DNA of 54,413 nt, from NCBI GenBank assembly GCA_947464335.1, contig CANHWG010000013.1:1-54413 (forward strand), in the 5' to 3' direction. Shown piece after piece: positions 53,998 through 54,413 of the stretch. This stretch comes from Flavobacteriaceae bacterium. GTDB taxonomy: Bacteria; Bacteroidota; Bacteroidia; Flavobacteriales; Flavobacteriaceae. The position numbers were made by a program, and so were the translations under genes. Numbering within the stretch: position 1 is the stretch's first letter; each line of letters begins with the position of its first letter. The notes beneath the pieces are model-generated. The model did not search any database, was not told where the DNA came from, and saw only the letters and a program-made list of their open reading frames with translations.

Positions 53998-54126
53998 TCG
54001 TCCCGCTATCTGTTGCAATCTGTCATTGCGAGGAACGAAGACACCCGAGCGTAGGGAACTGAGCGTTGCTAATCTCATCATGATTGTCCAACGCAATGTC
54101 AGGATTTCCACTCCTATCGGGGCTAT
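53998..54126 (+). repeat. Modular palindromic element, copy 5 (contains a second repeat type)
   Basis: Left CCCGCTATCTGT and right CACTCCTATCGGGGCTAT match the family. The interior inverted repeat is TGTCATTGCG (54021-54030) with CGCAATGTCA (54092-54101), one mismatch, and its left arm continues as the TGTCATTGCGAGG repeat found alone at 50541. It lies 32 bases after the FtsX-like stop. Confidence 0.8.
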
Positions 54127-54171
54127 CGAGCGCTTTTGGTTATTTTAAGTCAATTTACCCATTTATTTGTA

Positions 54172-54191
54172 ATTCCCGCGCATGCGGGAAT
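54172..54191. repeat. 20-bp perfect palindrome
   Basis: ATTCCCGCGCATGCGGGAAT is a perfect palindrome of even length in the right-edge intergenic region. It is G+C-rich in an A+T-rich surround. Confidence 0.85.
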
Positions 54192-54208
54192 CTATTACGG
54201 TCAAAAGT

Positions 54209-54240
54209 AAAAACGCCATTTTTGATTAGCGTTTTCTTTA
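54209..54240 (+). terminator. Possible terminator at the right edge
   Basis: AAAACGC (54210-54216) and GCGTTTT (54229-54235) form 7-bp arms around a 12-nt loop, followed by CTTTA. It would close the FtsX-like transcript. The T tail is short. Confidence 0.5.
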
Positions 54241-54326
54241 GAATAATCATGTAAAGTTCGTAGTTGTTTCGTAAACAACAAGTTATCAGCGGATTAAAAA
54301 AAGCCATAAAAAAGGGTAAAAAAGAT

Positions 54327-54358
54327 TTGGAATTAGTTAGATTTAGTATTTATATTTG
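54327..54358 (+). promoter_or_regulatory. Promoter of a gene beyond the right edge
   Basis: TTG (54327-54329) and TATATTTG (54351-54358) are 21 bases apart, followed by CACCCCGCTAAAG. The downstream bases to the edge contain no start codon in a clear frame. The arrangement resembles promoters of flavobacterial stable-RNA operons, so a ribosomal RNA or tRNA unit may follow; that is a guess. Confidence 0.5.
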
Positions 54359-54413
54359 CACCCCGCTAAAGTATATAAGTTCATAGAAAAACAGTTTGAC
54401 GAGGAGTTTAAAA

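Noticed and set aside
10775..54126. The dispersed palindromes as insertion sequences or MITEs of a known family
   Set aside because: There are no clear target-site duplications, and the interiors differ completely; I kept them as a repeat family without a mechanism.

Overview
The window looks like chromosomal DNA of a gliding member of the Flavobacteriaceae (phylum Bacteroidota), most likely Flavobacterium or a close relative. The DNA is A+T-rich. Many genes are preceded by the phylum's promoter signature (TAnnTTTG at -7, often with TTG near -33). Several proteins carry C-terminal type IX secretion (T9SS) sorting domains. The gliding gene gldA, GLPGLI-family proteins, a duplicated-ExbD TonB complex and a split metH are all present. 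I saw no insertion sequence, prophage or CRISPR array. Apart from the repeats described below, the content reads as ordinary core genome.

Layout. 1-2489 (minus) is the N-terminal part of a large repeat-containing surface protein that runs off the left edge. 2688-4096 (minus) holds a deoxynucleoside kinase and a secreted protein of unknown function. 4286-8804 has two GLPGLI proteins followed by a large outer-membrane barrel protein. 9039-15664 is a methionine/SAM block: metK on the minus strand with a structured leader, then a SAM-I riboswitch leading into split metH (two genes) and metF on the plus strand. 15714-18644 has a TlpA-like thioredoxin, a PagL-like lipid A deacylase and a DUF2807 lipoprotein. 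18703-20815 has gldA (minus) and a DAHP synthase/chorismate mutase fusion. 20907-28814 runs through a small secreted protein, rsgA, dtd, two DUF3857/transglutaminase-like proteins, a broken small membrane protein, a MazG-type pyrophosphohydrolase and aroA. A tRNA-Pro(GGG) and queA follow. 30372-39714 includes the kynurenine genes kynU and kmo, with a secreted M36-like metalloprotease, an arginase-family enzyme, a DUF2975/XRE pair and a penicillin acylase between them. 39777-42983 (minus) has a cupin, a T9SS-sorted SGNH-type esterase and a HerA-like ATPase. 43362-49079 is an exbB-exbD-exbD-tonB-(small membrane protein)-pstS-like-TPR operon. 49170-53965 has queE, a methyltransferase, a YkgJ cysteine-cluster protein, a PH-domain protein, a NamZ-type muramidase and an FtsX/LolE-like permease. 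The last 450 bases are non-coding and end in a strong promoter-like sequence.

How the genes work together. metK, metH and metF form the SAM/methyl cycle; the metH-metF unit has an upstream SAM-I riboswitch, and metK has a different, unassigned leader structure. The DAHP synthase/chorismate mutase and AroA belong to the shikimate route, and KynU and Kmo to tryptophan/kynurenine metabolism. The TonB complex would energise outer-membrane transporters.

The most unusual signal is repeat ecology. A modular interspersed palindromic element occurs five times (10775, 16647, 30217, 39720, 53998). Its ends are conserved, but its interior is a different inverted repeat each time, and in two copies the interior is made from other repeat families. 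Related short repeats have entered or abut genes in frame (aroA, metH) and have created false upstream start codons in front of metH, metF and dtd.
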